Assembly (NCBI RefSeq): GCF_016741775.1
Contig: NZ_JAERRK010000011.1
Coordinates: 167,401-231,400 of the forward strand
Origin: Streptomyces actinomycinicus
GTDB lineage: Bacteria; Actinomycetota; Actinomycetes; Streptomycetales; Streptomycetaceae
Reading direction: 5' to 3'
DNA: 64,000 nucleotides
This document shows, piece by piece, positions 16,016-23,685 of this stretch. Position numbers and translations under genes: made by a program. Within the stretch, counting starts at the first letter, position 1, and each line of letters starts with the position of its first letter. The notes beneath the pieces are model-generated. The model was not told the DNA's origin. It did not search any database and was given only the letters and a program-made list of their open reading frames with translations.

Positions 16016-17608
16016 TCAGTTCCGCGGCGCACGGAACGTCTGCAGGAACGTCTTCAGTGCCTGCCGGTTGGCCGCGTCGTCCCAGGTCCCGGCCGGGGTG
16101 GTGAAGCGCAGCGAGAAGCCCTGCCGGCCGCCCAGCAGGAAGCCCCGCCCGAAGGTGTGCACCCGCTCGTCCCCGGACCCGGCGAGCCACTCCAGGTCGG
16201 CCGCCGCGCGGCCCTGGTAGGTGGTGGCCCGGATGCTGCCGAGGCGGCGGTAGCCGGGCAGCTGCGCCAGACCGGGCTCGACGTCGTCCCGCCAGACGGC
16301 GACCGGGTCGGGCCCGACGCGCTCGCTGTAGGTGACGGCGAGGGTGGGGGAGTCGTCGTCCCGGCCGAAGGTGACCCGGTAGGCGAGGTCGGTGACCCGG
16401 GAGGTGGCCAGCCGCTTCCAGCCGTCGGGCAGTGCCACCGCGAAACCCTCGGGAGCCGTGTACGGGCGGTAGCCGGCCGGCAGGGAGGGGGAGGCCGGAG
16501 CGGTCGGGGCGGCCGTAGCCGTGGGTGTGGGTGTGGGCGTGCGTGTGGGTGTGGGTCCGCCGTCGGTGTGCCGGCCGGACGGGGCGGCGGGGACGCCGGC
16601 CCGGGGCGGTGCCGCGGCCGTGCCGGTGCCCGGCAGCGCGCCGGTCCCGGCCAGCACGGCGGCGGCGACGGCGATCACGGCCACCGCGGTGCCGGCGGCC
16701 AGGACGCGCCCGCTCGGCCCGTGTCCGGCGTGGCGCACACCCCGGTACGCGCCGCGCAGCCGGGGCTCGGGCGCCGGCTGCCGGTCCGCGTCGGCGTCCT
16801 CGCTCAGTGCCCGGGTCAGGGCCTCGCGGACCACCGGCCGGGTCAGCCGCTCCCGCCCGTTCTTGCGCAGCAGCCCCTGTACGGCCTGACCGAGCGGGCC
16901 CGCGCGCAGGGGGGTGCGCAGCGGCAGCCGGTCCACGGCCCTCAGGGTGGCGTCGGGCCGGCCGCGGTCCCGGAACGGCGGCCGGCCCTCGACCATGGTG
17001 TAGAGCAGCGCGCCCAGCGCCCACAGGTCGGCGGCCGGGCCGATGCGTTCGTCACGGGCCTGCTCCGGCGAGGCGTAGGACGGTGCCGTGAGACGTGGGA
17101 CCAGTGTCGCGCCCGCCAGCCCGAACCCGGTGACGACGACCGGTCCGTCCTCGCGGACGAAGACCTGGCCGGGGCTCAGTTCGCCGTGGGTGATGCCCTC
17201 GTCGTGCGCGGCCTGCAGCACGTCGAGCAGTTCCAGGCCGAGCCGGGCCGCCCGGACCGGGTTGAAGGAGCCCTCGCGGGCCAGGAGTTCGCCGAGCGGC
17301 GTGCCGTCGATCCACTCGGTGACCGTCCACAGGGTGCCCGACTCGACCACGGCGTCCACGACCGCGGCGACCCGGCCCGGGCACAGCAGCCGCATGGTCT
17401 CCGAGGTGCGGACGACGCGGGCCGTGACACGGCGCGCGGTGTCCGCGGCGGCCGGCTCCGGCAGGGCCGTCTGGGCGACCAGGCGTGGCTGTTCGGCGGT
17501 CACGTCCTCGGCGTACCACCACAGGCGGTTCGTCTCGCGGGCGAAGACCTCCAGCAGCCGGTACCTCCCGGCGACCAATTCGTGTGCGGAGACGTGCGTC
17601 CTGGCCAT
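16016..17608 (-). CDS. Membrane-anchored serine/threonine protein kinase homologue, probably a pseudokinase
   Basis: The protein is about 530 residues. Residues 15-290 have the kinase fold with the substrate-side features intact (APSYASPEQAR, the Asp of ADLWALG, YTMVEGRPPF). Catalytic motifs are degraded: HRD reads HGE (ITHGELSPGQVFV), DFG reads GFG (VVVTGFGLA), no Gly-rich loop is visible (AGRYRLLEVFARETNRLWW), and no VAxK lysine is seen. A single TM segment follows near 300-325, then a Pro/Thr linker and an extracytoplasmic domain of about 140 residues (YRPYTAPEGFAVALPDGWKR...). I chose ATG 17608 because GAGGG lies 6 nt upstream; ATG 17614 is the alternative. It probably acts as a scaffold or sensor rather than an active kinase. 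Confidence 0.85.
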   Translation of the reverse strand: MARTHVSAHELVAGRYRLLEVFARETNRLWWYAEDVTAEQPRLVAQTALPEPAAADTARRVTARVVRTSETMRLLCPGRVAAVVDAVVESGTLWTVTEWIDGTPLGELLAREGSFNPVRAARLGLELLDVLQAAHDEGITHGELSPGQVFVREDGPVVVTGFGLAGATLVPRLTAPSYASPEQARDERIGPAADLWALGALLYTMVEGRPPFRDRGRPDATLRAVDRLPLRTPLRAGPLGQAVQGLLRKNGRERLTRPVVREALTRALSEDADADRQPAPEPRLRGAYRGVRHAGHGPSGRVLAAGTAVAVIAVAAAVLAGTGALPGTGTAAAPPRAGVPAAPSGRHTDGGPTPTRTPTPTPTATAAPTAPASPSLPAGYRPYTAPEGFAVALPDGWKRLATSRVTDLAYRVTFGRDDDSPTLAVTYSERVGPDPVAVWRDDVEPGLAQLPGYRRLGSIRATTYQGRAAADLEWLAGSGDERVHTFGRGFLLGGRQGFSLRFTTPAGTWDDAANRQALKTFLQTFRAPRN

Positions 17609-17700
17609 GGTCATCCCTCGCTGACACCCCTGCCTCGTGTTTCCCAGAGGTACGGGGGGCGCGCCCGGGTGCGTTCAAAGAATTCTCGACCAGGGGACCG

Positions 17701-17712
17701 GAAAGGCCTTTC
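17701..17712. promoter_or_regulatory. Palindrome upstream of pseudokinase gene
   Basis: GAAAGGCCTTTC is a perfect 12-bp palindrome, about 90 bp upstream of the pseudokinase start. A second one, TTACCGAGGGTAA, lies at 17779-17791. Both are in the intergenic region 17609-17829, which should contain the leftward promoter. Confidence 0.4.
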
Positions 17713-17829
17713 AATCCGCCCCTCGAAAGGGCTTGCGAGTTAGGGATGGTCGCACCGGTCGCCTGTTCGACCTGTCTGTTACCGAGGGTAATTCGCCGGT
17801 GCGGCCGACGCGCCGGTGCGGCCGGGGGC

Positions 17830-18789
17830 TCACAGGAGGGAGAAGCGCCGGGCCCACCCGGTGAGTTCGGCGGGTGCCGTGTTGCCCCCGCACACCACGA
17901 GTCCGATCCGGGCGCCGTCACCGGCCCGCGCCGCCACCTGCCGGGCGGCCGGCAGCAGACAGCCCGCGGCGGGCTCCGCCCACACCTTGGCGCGCTCGGC
18001 CAGTTCCAGACAGCCCTGCACCGCATCCCGGTCCGGCACCACCAGCACCTCCTCGACGAGCGCCGACACGTGCTCGTACGTCAGCCGGGACACCGAGGGC
18101 GCGCTGAGCGTGGTCACCAGCGACGACAGCGGCACCGGCACCGGGCCGCCCGCCTTCAGCGCCGCGGACATCGCCTCGGCGCCCTCGGTCTCCACGCCCC
18201 AGACCCGCACCCCGGGCCGCCGGGCGCGCAGGGCCGCGGCGACCCCGGCGATCAGCCCGCCGCCGCCGATGCTCACGACGACGTCCGTCAGCTCGTCCGC
18301 GTCCTCGGCCAACTCCAGCCCCACGGTGCCCTGTCCGGCGATGACGACCGGGTCGTCGAACGGGTGGACCAGCGTCAGTCCCTCGTCCCGCAACTGCGTC
18401 ACCAGGCGGAACGCGCTGTCCATGCCGTCGGTCAGCCGTACCGACGCCCCGGCGTCCCCGGCGAGTGCCAGGGACCGTGCCGGCGCGGTACGCGGCATCA
18501 CCACGGTCGCCTTCACGTCGAGGGCCGCCGCCATCACCGCGAGCGCGATCCCGTGGTTGCCGCCGCTCACCGCGACCACACCCGCCGCCCGCTCGGCCTC
18601 GCTCAGCGACAGCAGCTTCGCCGTGGCCCCGCGGGCCTTGAACGAGCCGGTGCGCTGGAGCAGTTCGAGCTTGGCGGTGACCGGGACGCCGAGCAGTTCG
18701 GTGAGGCCGGGGCTCGCCACCGTGGGGGTCCGTACGACGTGTCCGGCGATCCGCCCCGCGGCGGCTTCGATGTCCGAGATGCCGATCAA
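17830..18789 (-). CDS. PLP-dependent threonine/serine dehydratase-like enzyme
   Basis: The 319-residue fold-type II PLP enzyme binds the cofactor through the Lys of TGSFKARGA. SGGNHGIALA contacts the carboxylate and SIGGGGLIAG the phosphate. Without a C-terminal ACT domain it is of the catabolic or generic type, acting on Thr/Ser or related beta-hydroxy amino acids; some relatives are racemases. The frame begins with TTG at 18789, preceded by GGGAAGGGTG at workable spacing, an unusual but known start. It lies downstream of the prenyl synthase gene after a 296-bp repetitive gap, so it is probably a separate unit. Confidence 0.88.
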   Translation of the reverse strand: MIGISDIEAAAGRIAGHVVRTPTVASPGLTELLGVPVTAKLELLQRTGSFKARGATAKLLSLSEAERAAGVVAVSGGNHGIALAVMAAALDVKATVVMPRTAPARSLALAGDAGASVRLTDGMDSAFRLVTQLRDEGLTLVHPFDDPVVIAGQGTVGLELAEDADELTDVVVSIGGGGLIAGVAAALRARRPGVRVWGVETEGAEAMSAALKAGGPVPVPLSSLVTTLSAPSVSRLTYEHVSALVEEVLVVPDRDAVQGCLELAERAKVWAEPAAGCLLPAARQVAARAGDGARIGLVVCGGNTAPAELTGWARRFSLL

Positions 18790-19085
18790 GGTGCTTCACC
18801 CTTCCCGGCGCGGATCGGGAACCGCGCCGATCGCACCTTGACCCGGCAGGACGTCGCCGGTCAACGCCGTTTCGCAGCCCGCCGGCAGCCCGCGGCCGAC
18901 GGGCGAGGCCCCCCGGGGCGGTGGCAGGCGCGGCCGACGGGGGAGCCCTCGGGGCGGTGGCAGGCGCGGCCGACCGGGGAGGCCGCCCGGCGCGGCCGGA
19001 GCCCGCGGCCGGCCGGGAGACCGGTGGCCGGTCCGGTCGGCCGGGCCGGCTGCGGCGCGCGGCCGGCCGGTGGCCCCTCGCCCGG
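18790..19085. repeat. GC-rich repetitive intergenic region (36-bp direct repeat)
   Basis: An identical 25-bp block (CGGGGCGGTGGCAGGC followed by GCGGCCGAC) occurs at 18914-18938 and 18950-18974, a 36-bp period. Degenerate related sequence (GGCCGGCCGG-type words) continues to about 19075. I see no gene here. The region separates the prenyl synthase stop from the dehydratase start. Confidence 0.7.
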
Positions 19086-20111
19086 CTACAGCTCGCGGCC
19101 GACCAAGAGGTCCAGCAGCTCGGCCAGGTCGCCCGGTGCCCGGCCGGCCAAGGGGGTGCCGGCGAGCAGGGTCCGGGCGGCGGTCGTGTGGGCGCGGGCC
19201 TCGGCCAGTGCCGCGGCCCGGCCCCCGGCGGCCTCGATCAGCGCGGCGGCCTCCTGCGCACGCCCGGGCGAGCCGAGCAGCGCAGGCAGGTGCCGGGCCG
19301 TCGGGGAGTCCAGTGCGGCCAGCACCGGGAACGTCTTCTTCCGCTCCCGCAGATCGCCGCCCACGGGCTTGCCGGTGACGTCCGGATCTCCCCACACGCC
19401 CAGCACGTCGTCCACCAGCTGGAAGGCGACCCCCAGGTGGCGCCCGACCCGGTCCAGGGCGGCGACCGTGCCCGGGGGAGCCCCGCCGAGCGCGGCACCC
19501 AGCGCGAGGGCGCAGCCGAGCAGCGCGCCGGTCTTGGCCTCCGCCATCACCCGGTACTCCGGCGCCGTCACGCGCTCGGGACCGGTCCACGGCCGGGTGG
19601 CGAACAGCAGGTCGTCGGCCTGCCCGCGCACCAGGTCCGCGAGGGCGGCCGTGAGCAGCCGCAGTGCGCCGGACGCCTCGGGCGCGGCGGCGACGGTGTC
19701 CACGGCCAGCGCGAACAGCGCGTCGCCGGCGAGTACGGCCGGACCCGTGCCGTACGCCTGCCACACGGCGGGCCGGCGGCGCCGCGTCGGGTCGCCGTCC
19801 ATGATGTCGTCGTGCAGCAGCGAGAAGGCGTGCACCAGTTCCACCGCGACCGCGGCGGGGATGCCGGCCCGGCCGTCCGCCCCCGCCGCTTCTGCGCCGA
19901 GCACCGCCAGCGCCTGCCGTACGCCCTTGCCGCCGGGCGTGTCGGCGGGAGCCCCGCCGACCTCGCACCAGCCGAAGGAGTACGCGGCCATCTCGGCCAC
20001 CCACGGGTGCAGCCGCCCGACCGCCTCCTCCAGCGCGGGCCGCACCAGCCGCCGGCAGCGGGTGAGGAGCTGCTGCGCCGACTCCTGCACCGGCGAGGTG
20101 AGCGCGGTCAC
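19086..20111 (-). CDS. Polyprenyl diphosphate synthase family protein
   Basis: This trans-isoprenyl diphosphate synthase of about 341 residues condenses IPP with an allylic diphosphate. The first aspartate-rich motif reads HDDIMDGDPTRRRR (DDxxD with the RR pair). The second reads FQLVDDVLGVWGD, that is DDxxGxxxD, a variant seen in FPP/GGPP synthases of actinomycetes. YGTGPAVLAGDALF, AKTGALLGCA and GDLRERKKTFPVL are also typical. It overlaps the upstream TPR gene by 4 bp and is translationally coupled to it. Chain length cannot be predicted safely. It has no long disordered N-terminus, so it does not look like an encapsulin cargo. Confidence 0.93.
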   Translation of the reverse strand: MTALTSPVQESAQQLLTRCRRLVRPALEEAVGRLHPWVAEMAAYSFGWCEVGGAPADTPGGKGVRQALAVLGAEAAGADGRAGIPAAVAVELVHAFSLLHDDIMDGDPTRRRRPAVWQAYGTGPAVLAGDALFALAVDTVAAAPEASGALRLLTAALADLVRGQADDLLFATRPWTGPERVTAPEYRVMAEAKTGALLGCALALGAALGGAPPGTVAALDRVGRHLGVAFQLVDDVLGVWGDPDVTGKPVGGDLRERKKTFPVLAALDSPTARHLPALLGSPGRAQEAAALIEAAGGRAAALAEARAHTTAARTLLAGTPLAGRAPGDLAELLDLLVGREL

Positions 20112-21148
20112 CGTACGACCTCCGCCTCGAGGCCGAATTCCTGCCGGGCCCGGGTCACCATCTCCCGGGCGTGCCGCAGGCCGCTGCGCTCCAGCGTCCG
20201 GGCCAGGTCGGCGAGTTCGGCGGCGGTCTCGGCGCGGTCGCGGCCGAGGCGGGCCAGGGACTTGGCGAGACCGAGCCGGGAGAGTGCCTCACCGCGCGGT
20301 TCGCTCATCGTCCGGAACTCCGCCAGCGCCAGCTCGTACCGCTCCCGCGCCTCGGCGTACCGCCCGGCCCGGTAGAGGACGTTGCCCTGCATCTTGTGGT
20401 TGTAGGCGAGGGCGCTGGACAGGTTCATCTCCCGGCAGGTGGTCTCCGCCTGGTGCAGCAGGTCCAGCGCGCGCTCGGTGGCGCCGTCGCGCACGGAGAG
20501 GACGTCCGCCAGTCCGCGCAGTGCCCACGCGTGCCCGCGCCGGTCCTCGGCCCGCGCGGATATCTCCGCCGCCTCCTCGAACAGCGCGTACGCCCGGTCG
20601 TACGCGCCGGTGTTGCGGTGCATCTGGGCGATGCCCTCCAGCGCCCACACGGTGTGCCGGGCCTCCCCGCGCCGGCGGGCCTCGGCCAGCAGTTGCTCGT
20701 GCAGCCGGCCGACCGCTTCGTAGTCGCCCTGGATCCGGCCCGTCTCCGCGAGGCCGGCCAGTGAGTAGCCGCGGACCACCACGTCCCCGCCGCGCTCGCC
20801 GAGTTCGGCCGCGAGGCCCAGCAGCCGCCAGGCCAGCGGGAACGCTCCGCGCTGCCGGGCCAGGGTGCCGCCGCTCCACAGCGCCCAGGCCATGGCCGCC
20901 GTGTCCCCGGCCTCCCGCGCGGCGCGGTAACTCGCCTTCCAGGCCCGGTCGGCGTCCCGCACCTGGCCGAGCCGCCGGTGCGCCTCGGCGACGGCGAGCC
21001 CGCAGCGCGCCGCCTCGCCGGGGCGTCCCGCACGCTGGGCCGCGTGCAGTTGCTCGGTGCCCTCGGCCAGCACGTCGACCAGCGAGGAGTTCACGGACAG
21101 GGTGGTCAGGGTGCCCTGGTACTCCGGGGCGAAAGCCTTGCCGTACAT
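20108..21148 (-). CDS. Tetratricopeptide-repeat protein coupled to prenyl synthase
   Basis: The 346-residue protein consists almost wholly of TPR-like helical repeats. Examples are ADRAWKASYRAAREAGDTAA, GDYEAVGRLHEQLLAEARRR, GAYDRAYALFEEAAEISARA and GRYAEARERYELALAEF. Soluble, without signal or enzyme domain, it is probably a protein-binding scaffold. I chose ATG 21148 (MYGKAFAPEYQG) with GAAGGG in front; the longer frame would run through the palindromic operator. It is first in a two-gene operon with the prenyl synthase (4-bp overlap), so a role in controlling or scaffolding that enzyme is plausible but unproven. Confidence 0.85.
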   Translation of the reverse strand: MYGKAFAPEYQGTLTTLSVNSSLVDVLAEGTEQLHAAQRAGRPGEAARCGLAVAEAHRRLGQVRDADRAWKASYRAAREAGDTAAMAWALWSGGTLARQRGAFPLAWRLLGLAAELGERGGDVVVRGYSLAGLAETGRIQGDYEAVGRLHEQLLAEARRRGEARHTVWALEGIAQMHRNTGAYDRAYALFEEAAEISARAEDRRGHAWALRGLADVLSVRDGATERALDLLHQAETTCREMNLSSALAYNHKMQGNVLYRAGRYAEARERYELALAEFRTMSEPRGEALSRLGLAKSLARLGRDRAETAAELADLARTLERSGLRHAREMVTRARQEFGLEAEVVR

Positions 21149-21159
21149 GCGTACCCTTC

Positions 21160-21176
21160 TATACACGGAGTGTATA
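21160..21176. promoter_or_regulatory. Operator-like palindrome A upstream of TPR-prenyl synthase operon
   Basis: TATACACGGAGTGTATA has 7-bp arms and a 3-nt centre, starting 12 bp before the TPR gene's ATG. It shares four bases with palindrome B. The A/T-rich word is striking in this GC-rich sequence. Confidence 0.7.
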
Positions 21177-21189
21177 CATGTCGTGTATA
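21173..21189. promoter_or_regulatory. Operator-like palindrome B overlapping A
   Basis: TATACATGTCGTGTATA has the same 17-bp size and end half-sites as palindrome A, centred 13 bp away. It suggests cooperative binding of two dimers of one regulator. Confidence 0.65.
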
Positions 21190-21204
21190 GCGTCTCGGAA
21201 ACAC

Positions 21205-21227
21205 GCCCCGGCCCGAGGGGCCGGGGC
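21205..21227 (-). terminator. Strong hairpin downstream of AIM24 gene
   Basis: A 10-bp perfect G/C stem (GCCCCGGCCC / GGGCCGGGGC) with loop GAG, about 100 bp past the AIM24 stop and upstream of the TPR operon. It is probably the AIM24 terminator. Confidence 0.7.
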
Positions 21228-21325
21228 TCGGTCTGTTGTCGATCAAGACGCCGGTACGCCGGAGGGGGTTGCCCGCGCGGCACGGATCACTTGTGAAGGT
21301 TCGGTGCCGCGGTGTCCGGCGGGAT

Positions 21326-22003
21326 TCAGTGCTGCTGCGGCTTCTGGGGCGTCAGTTCGCTCGGCCGCACCACGACGTAGCCCTCGCCCTGGAGCATCAG
21401 CTGCACCGCCTCGCCGGAGCCGCCGCGCAGCATCGAGCCGATGGACTGCGAGCGGTGCAGCGAGGTCTGCAGGTGCGCGGTCCAGCCCACCACCGCGTCC
21501 GTGTCGACGTAGACCGGCGCCTGCGCGGACACCGGGATGACCAGCGGGTTGCCCTCGCAGACCAGGCCCAGCATGCCATGCCCCGCGAACACGCTGTTGA
21601 ACAGGCCGCCGCCGGCGATGCCCGAGCCCTTCACCGTCTTGATCTCGTACGACAGCGAGGCGTCGAAACACAGGACGTTGCGGCCGTTGACGGTGAACTG
21701 GTCACCGGGTTCGACCTCCACGATGAAGCAGTTCTGCGCCTCGTGCGCGAACCAGGCCTCGCCCTGTCCGCGCACCGCCATGAGGGGCAGCCCCTCGCCG
21801 GTGACCGCACGCTTGAGCATGCCGCCGACGCCCTGCCCCTTGCGCTCGAACCTGAGGTCGCCGCGGTAGGCCACCATGGCGCCCTGCCGTGCGTACATCT
21901 CGCCGCTCACCGCGTACTTGATGCACTTGGCGTTCTCGACGGACATGCCCGGCTGCGCGGCGGCCTGCACCATGTGCCGGCTGGAAAAGAGATCACCCTT
22001 CAT
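21326..22003 (-). CDS. AIM24 family protein
   Basis: The 225-residue protein is a TRAP-like beta-fold of the AIM24 family. It shows CIKYAVSGEMYARQGAMVAY, GQGEAWFAHEAQNCFIVEVE, VNGRNVLCFDASLSYEI, GGGLFNSVFAGHGMLGLVCE and VDTDAVVGWTAHLQTSL. The yeast member organises mitochondrial inner membrane complexes; the bacterial role is unknown. There are often three paralogues in tandem in Streptomyces, but here only one is present. I chose ATG 22003 (MKGDLFSSRH); its ribosome site is weak. Confidence 0.92.
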   Translation of the reverse strand: MKGDLFSSRHMVQAAAQPGMSVENAKCIKYAVSGEMYARQGAMVAYRGDLRFERKGQGVGGMLKRAVTGEGLPLMAVRGQGEAWFAHEAQNCFIVEVEPGDQFTVNGRNVLCFDASLSYEIKTVKGSGIAGGGLFNSVFAGHGMLGLVCEGNPLVIPVSAQAPVYVDTDAVVGWTAHLQTSLHRSQSIGSMLRGGSGEAVQLMLQGEGYVVVRPSELTPQKPQQH

Positions 22004-22106
22004 GGGGGCATGGTGGCCCGGAGGATCGCATTCCGCCAAGATCGCGGACGGTACCGGTTCGGCCACCGAAGAGCCGTGGCCGGAGCCGGAGTCCGGGGGA
22101 GGGGCG

Positions 22107-22745
22107 TCACGCTCCGCCGCTGCGCAGGACGGCGAAGGCCTCGTGCAGCAGGCGCCCGAACTCCTCGACGGCGAGCGGATCGGCCGGCCCGCCGTCGCGG
22201 GTCGTGAACACGATCAGGGCGCTGCGCACGGCGGCGACGGACGAGCGGGAGAGTACGGAGGCGCGCAGGGCGCGTGCCCGGGCCGGCTCGTCCGGGGACT
22301 GGCGGGCGAGCCGGCCCTCGAGGGCTTCGGCGATGCCGTCCTCGAAGGCGGTGAGCACGCCGGTGCCCCGCGTGCCGGTGGCCAGGGTGCGGGGCGGGGC
22401 TCCGACGAACAGGATGCCCAGGCCGCCGTCGAGACGCGCGGCGGCGGCGATCAGGCCGTTCAGCACGGCGGTGTAGGGAGGCTCGGCTGCCGGGCGCCCG
22501 GCGACCTCCTCGACGAGCAGCGGCACGAAGTCCAGGACCTCGGCGAAGACCAGGTCCTCCTTGGACGGGAAATAGCGGAAGAAGGTGCGTTCGGTCACGC
22601 CGGCGGCGGCGGCGATGTCCCGGACCGTCGTCTCCTGGTACCCGCGTTCCGCGAACATGCGGGTGGCCGTGCGGAGCAAGCTCCGGCGTGTGGCGGCCTT
22701 CTTGAGGTCCCGCCTGCCCATCTCCCGCACGTCCCGCTCCTGCAC
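22107..22745 (-). CDS. TetR-family regulator, divergent from LmeA-like/MMPL genes
   Basis: This protein of about 212 residues has a clear TetR DNA-binding domain (ATRRSLLRTATRMFAERGYQ, TVRDIAAAAGVTERTFFRYF, SKEDLVFAEV). The start is likely GTG 22745 (VQERDV); an ATG eight codons on (MGRRDL) is possible. Two GTGTCA...TGACAC palindromes in the divergent region are its probable operators, so it should repress the LmeA-like and MMPL genes and perhaps itself. Confidence 0.92.
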   Translation of the reverse strand: MQERDVREMGRRDLKKAATRRSLLRTATRMFAERGYQETTVRDIAAAAGVTERTFFRYFPSKEDLVFAEVLDFVPLLVEEVAGRPAAEPPYTAVLNGLIAAAARLDGGLGILFVGAPPRTLATGTRGTGVLTAFEDGIAEALEGRLARQSPDEPARARALRASVLSRSSVAAVRSALIVFTTRDGGPADPLAVEEFGRLLHEAFAVLRSGGA

Positions 22746-22799
22746 GCCTTCATCCTGACATGCCGGCCGGGTGGTTCCGTCCGCCGGCACCCCGGGAAA

Positions 22800-22815
22800 G
22801 TGTCAGCCCTGACAC
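22800..22815. promoter_or_regulatory. TetR operator, distal
   Basis: GTGTCAGCCCTGACAC: 7-bp arms with a 2-nt centre. It shares GTGTCAnnnnTGACAC with the second site, centred 26 bp away. Confidence 0.75.
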
Positions 22816-22825
22816 TTCGGGTATC

Positions 22826-22841
22826 GTGTCAGTCATGACAC
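22826..22841. promoter_or_regulatory. TetR operator covering the start codon
   Basis: GTGTCAGTCATGACAC contains the ATG (22835) of the LmeA-like gene. A possible -10 (TATCGT, 22822-22827) ends 7 nt before the ATG, so the transcript may be leaderless and the operator would sit over its first bases. Confidence 0.7.
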
Positions 22842-23533
22842 TTTTCGGGTCGCCGCCCTCCTGGCTGCGCGCGCGTCGGCGTACGACGGTCGTCCTGACC
22901 GTCGTCCTCACCCTCGCCGCCGCCCTCACCGGCACGGCCGAAGTGACGGTCCGGGACCGCATCGCCGACCGCATCGCGGCCGCCGCCGGGAAGCGGCTCG
23001 GCACCACACCGGACGTCGGCCTCGGCAGCACGCCCGCGCTCTGGCAACTGGCCCGGGGCACGCTCCCCGACGTCGAGCTGACCGCCGACGGGGTGGCCAC
23101 CCGGCACATGACCGGCCTCGCCGTCGACGCCCACCTGCACCAGGTGCGCCGGAGCGGGAAGGGCGGCACGGTCGGCTCGTCCGCCGTGACCGTCGACGCC
23201 GACGCCGCCTCCCTGGCCGGCACCGGCGGGAGCGGCGTGGTCGTCCCCGACCCGGCACACGGACGACTCGTCGTCCACCTGGGCCGCTCGGGTGCCCTGA
23301 CCGTTCCCGTGACGCCCACCCTGCACGGCCGGACGATCCGCCTCGTCCCCGGCCGGCCCGCGTTCGACGGCAGCCCCCTCCCGGGCGCCCTGGCCCAAGA
23401 GGTCACCGCGAGGGCCGCCCGCACGATCCCCCTGACCGACCTCCCCCTGGAACTCCGGCCGCGCCGGCTCACCGTCACCGACACCGGGCTGCGCCTCACC
23501 CTGAGCGGCGGCCACGCCGCCGTCTCCGTCTGA
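22835..23533 (+). CDS. LmeA-like (DUF2993) membrane-anchored lipid-binding protein
   Basis: The 232-residue protein has an Arg-rich N-terminus and one hydrophobic anchor (TTVVLTVVLTLAAALTGTA). A DUF2993/LmeA domain follows (VRDRIADRIAAAAGKRLG, PDVELTADGV, PLELRPRRLTVTDTGLRLTL). Mycobacterial LmeA binds phosphatidylinositol lipids in the periplasm and helps mannan maturation. The start ATG 22835 has no ribosome site and lies within the operator, which favours a leaderless mRNA. The MMPL transporter gene follows 152 bp downstream on the same strand, suggesting a joint role in exporting or handling a lipid. Confidence 0.87.
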   Translation: MTLFGSPPSWLRARRRTTVVLTVVLTLAAALTGTAEVTVRDRIADRIAAAAGKRLGTTPDVGLGSTPALWQLARGTLPDVELTADGVATRHMTGLAVDAHLHQVRRSGKGGTVGSSAVTVDADAASLAGTGGSGVVVPDPAHGRLVVHLGRSGALTVPVTPTLHGRTIRLVPGRPAFDGSPLPGALAQEVTARAARTIPLTDLPLELRPRRLTVTDTGLRLTLSGGHAAVSV

Positions 23534-23685
23534 CCTCGGCCCCGCGCCGCCGTCTGCTCCCGGCCCGGTGCCCGAGCGGCAGCCGCGCCGCCGTCCGCGC
23601 CCGACCCCGGCCCCTCCCCGCCGGCGGGCCCTGCCCCGAACGTGCCGCTCAGCCCCGCCAGTTCCTCCCAAGGAGCACGTGTCCC

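Noticed and set aside
19086..20111. Prenyl synthase as cargo of the encapsulin at the left edge
   Set aside because: It is 18 kb away, is coupled to a TPR gene and lacks the long disordered N-terminal targeting region seen in family 2B cargo.
17485..21540. 1351-codon forward open frame, and similar giant frames at 27386-31093 (-), 31152-34937 (+) and 36046-38187 (+)
   Set aside because: They run antisense or out of frame to well-supported genes, have low-complexity Arg/Pro/Gly/Ala composition and match no family. Long shadow frames are normal at this G+C content.
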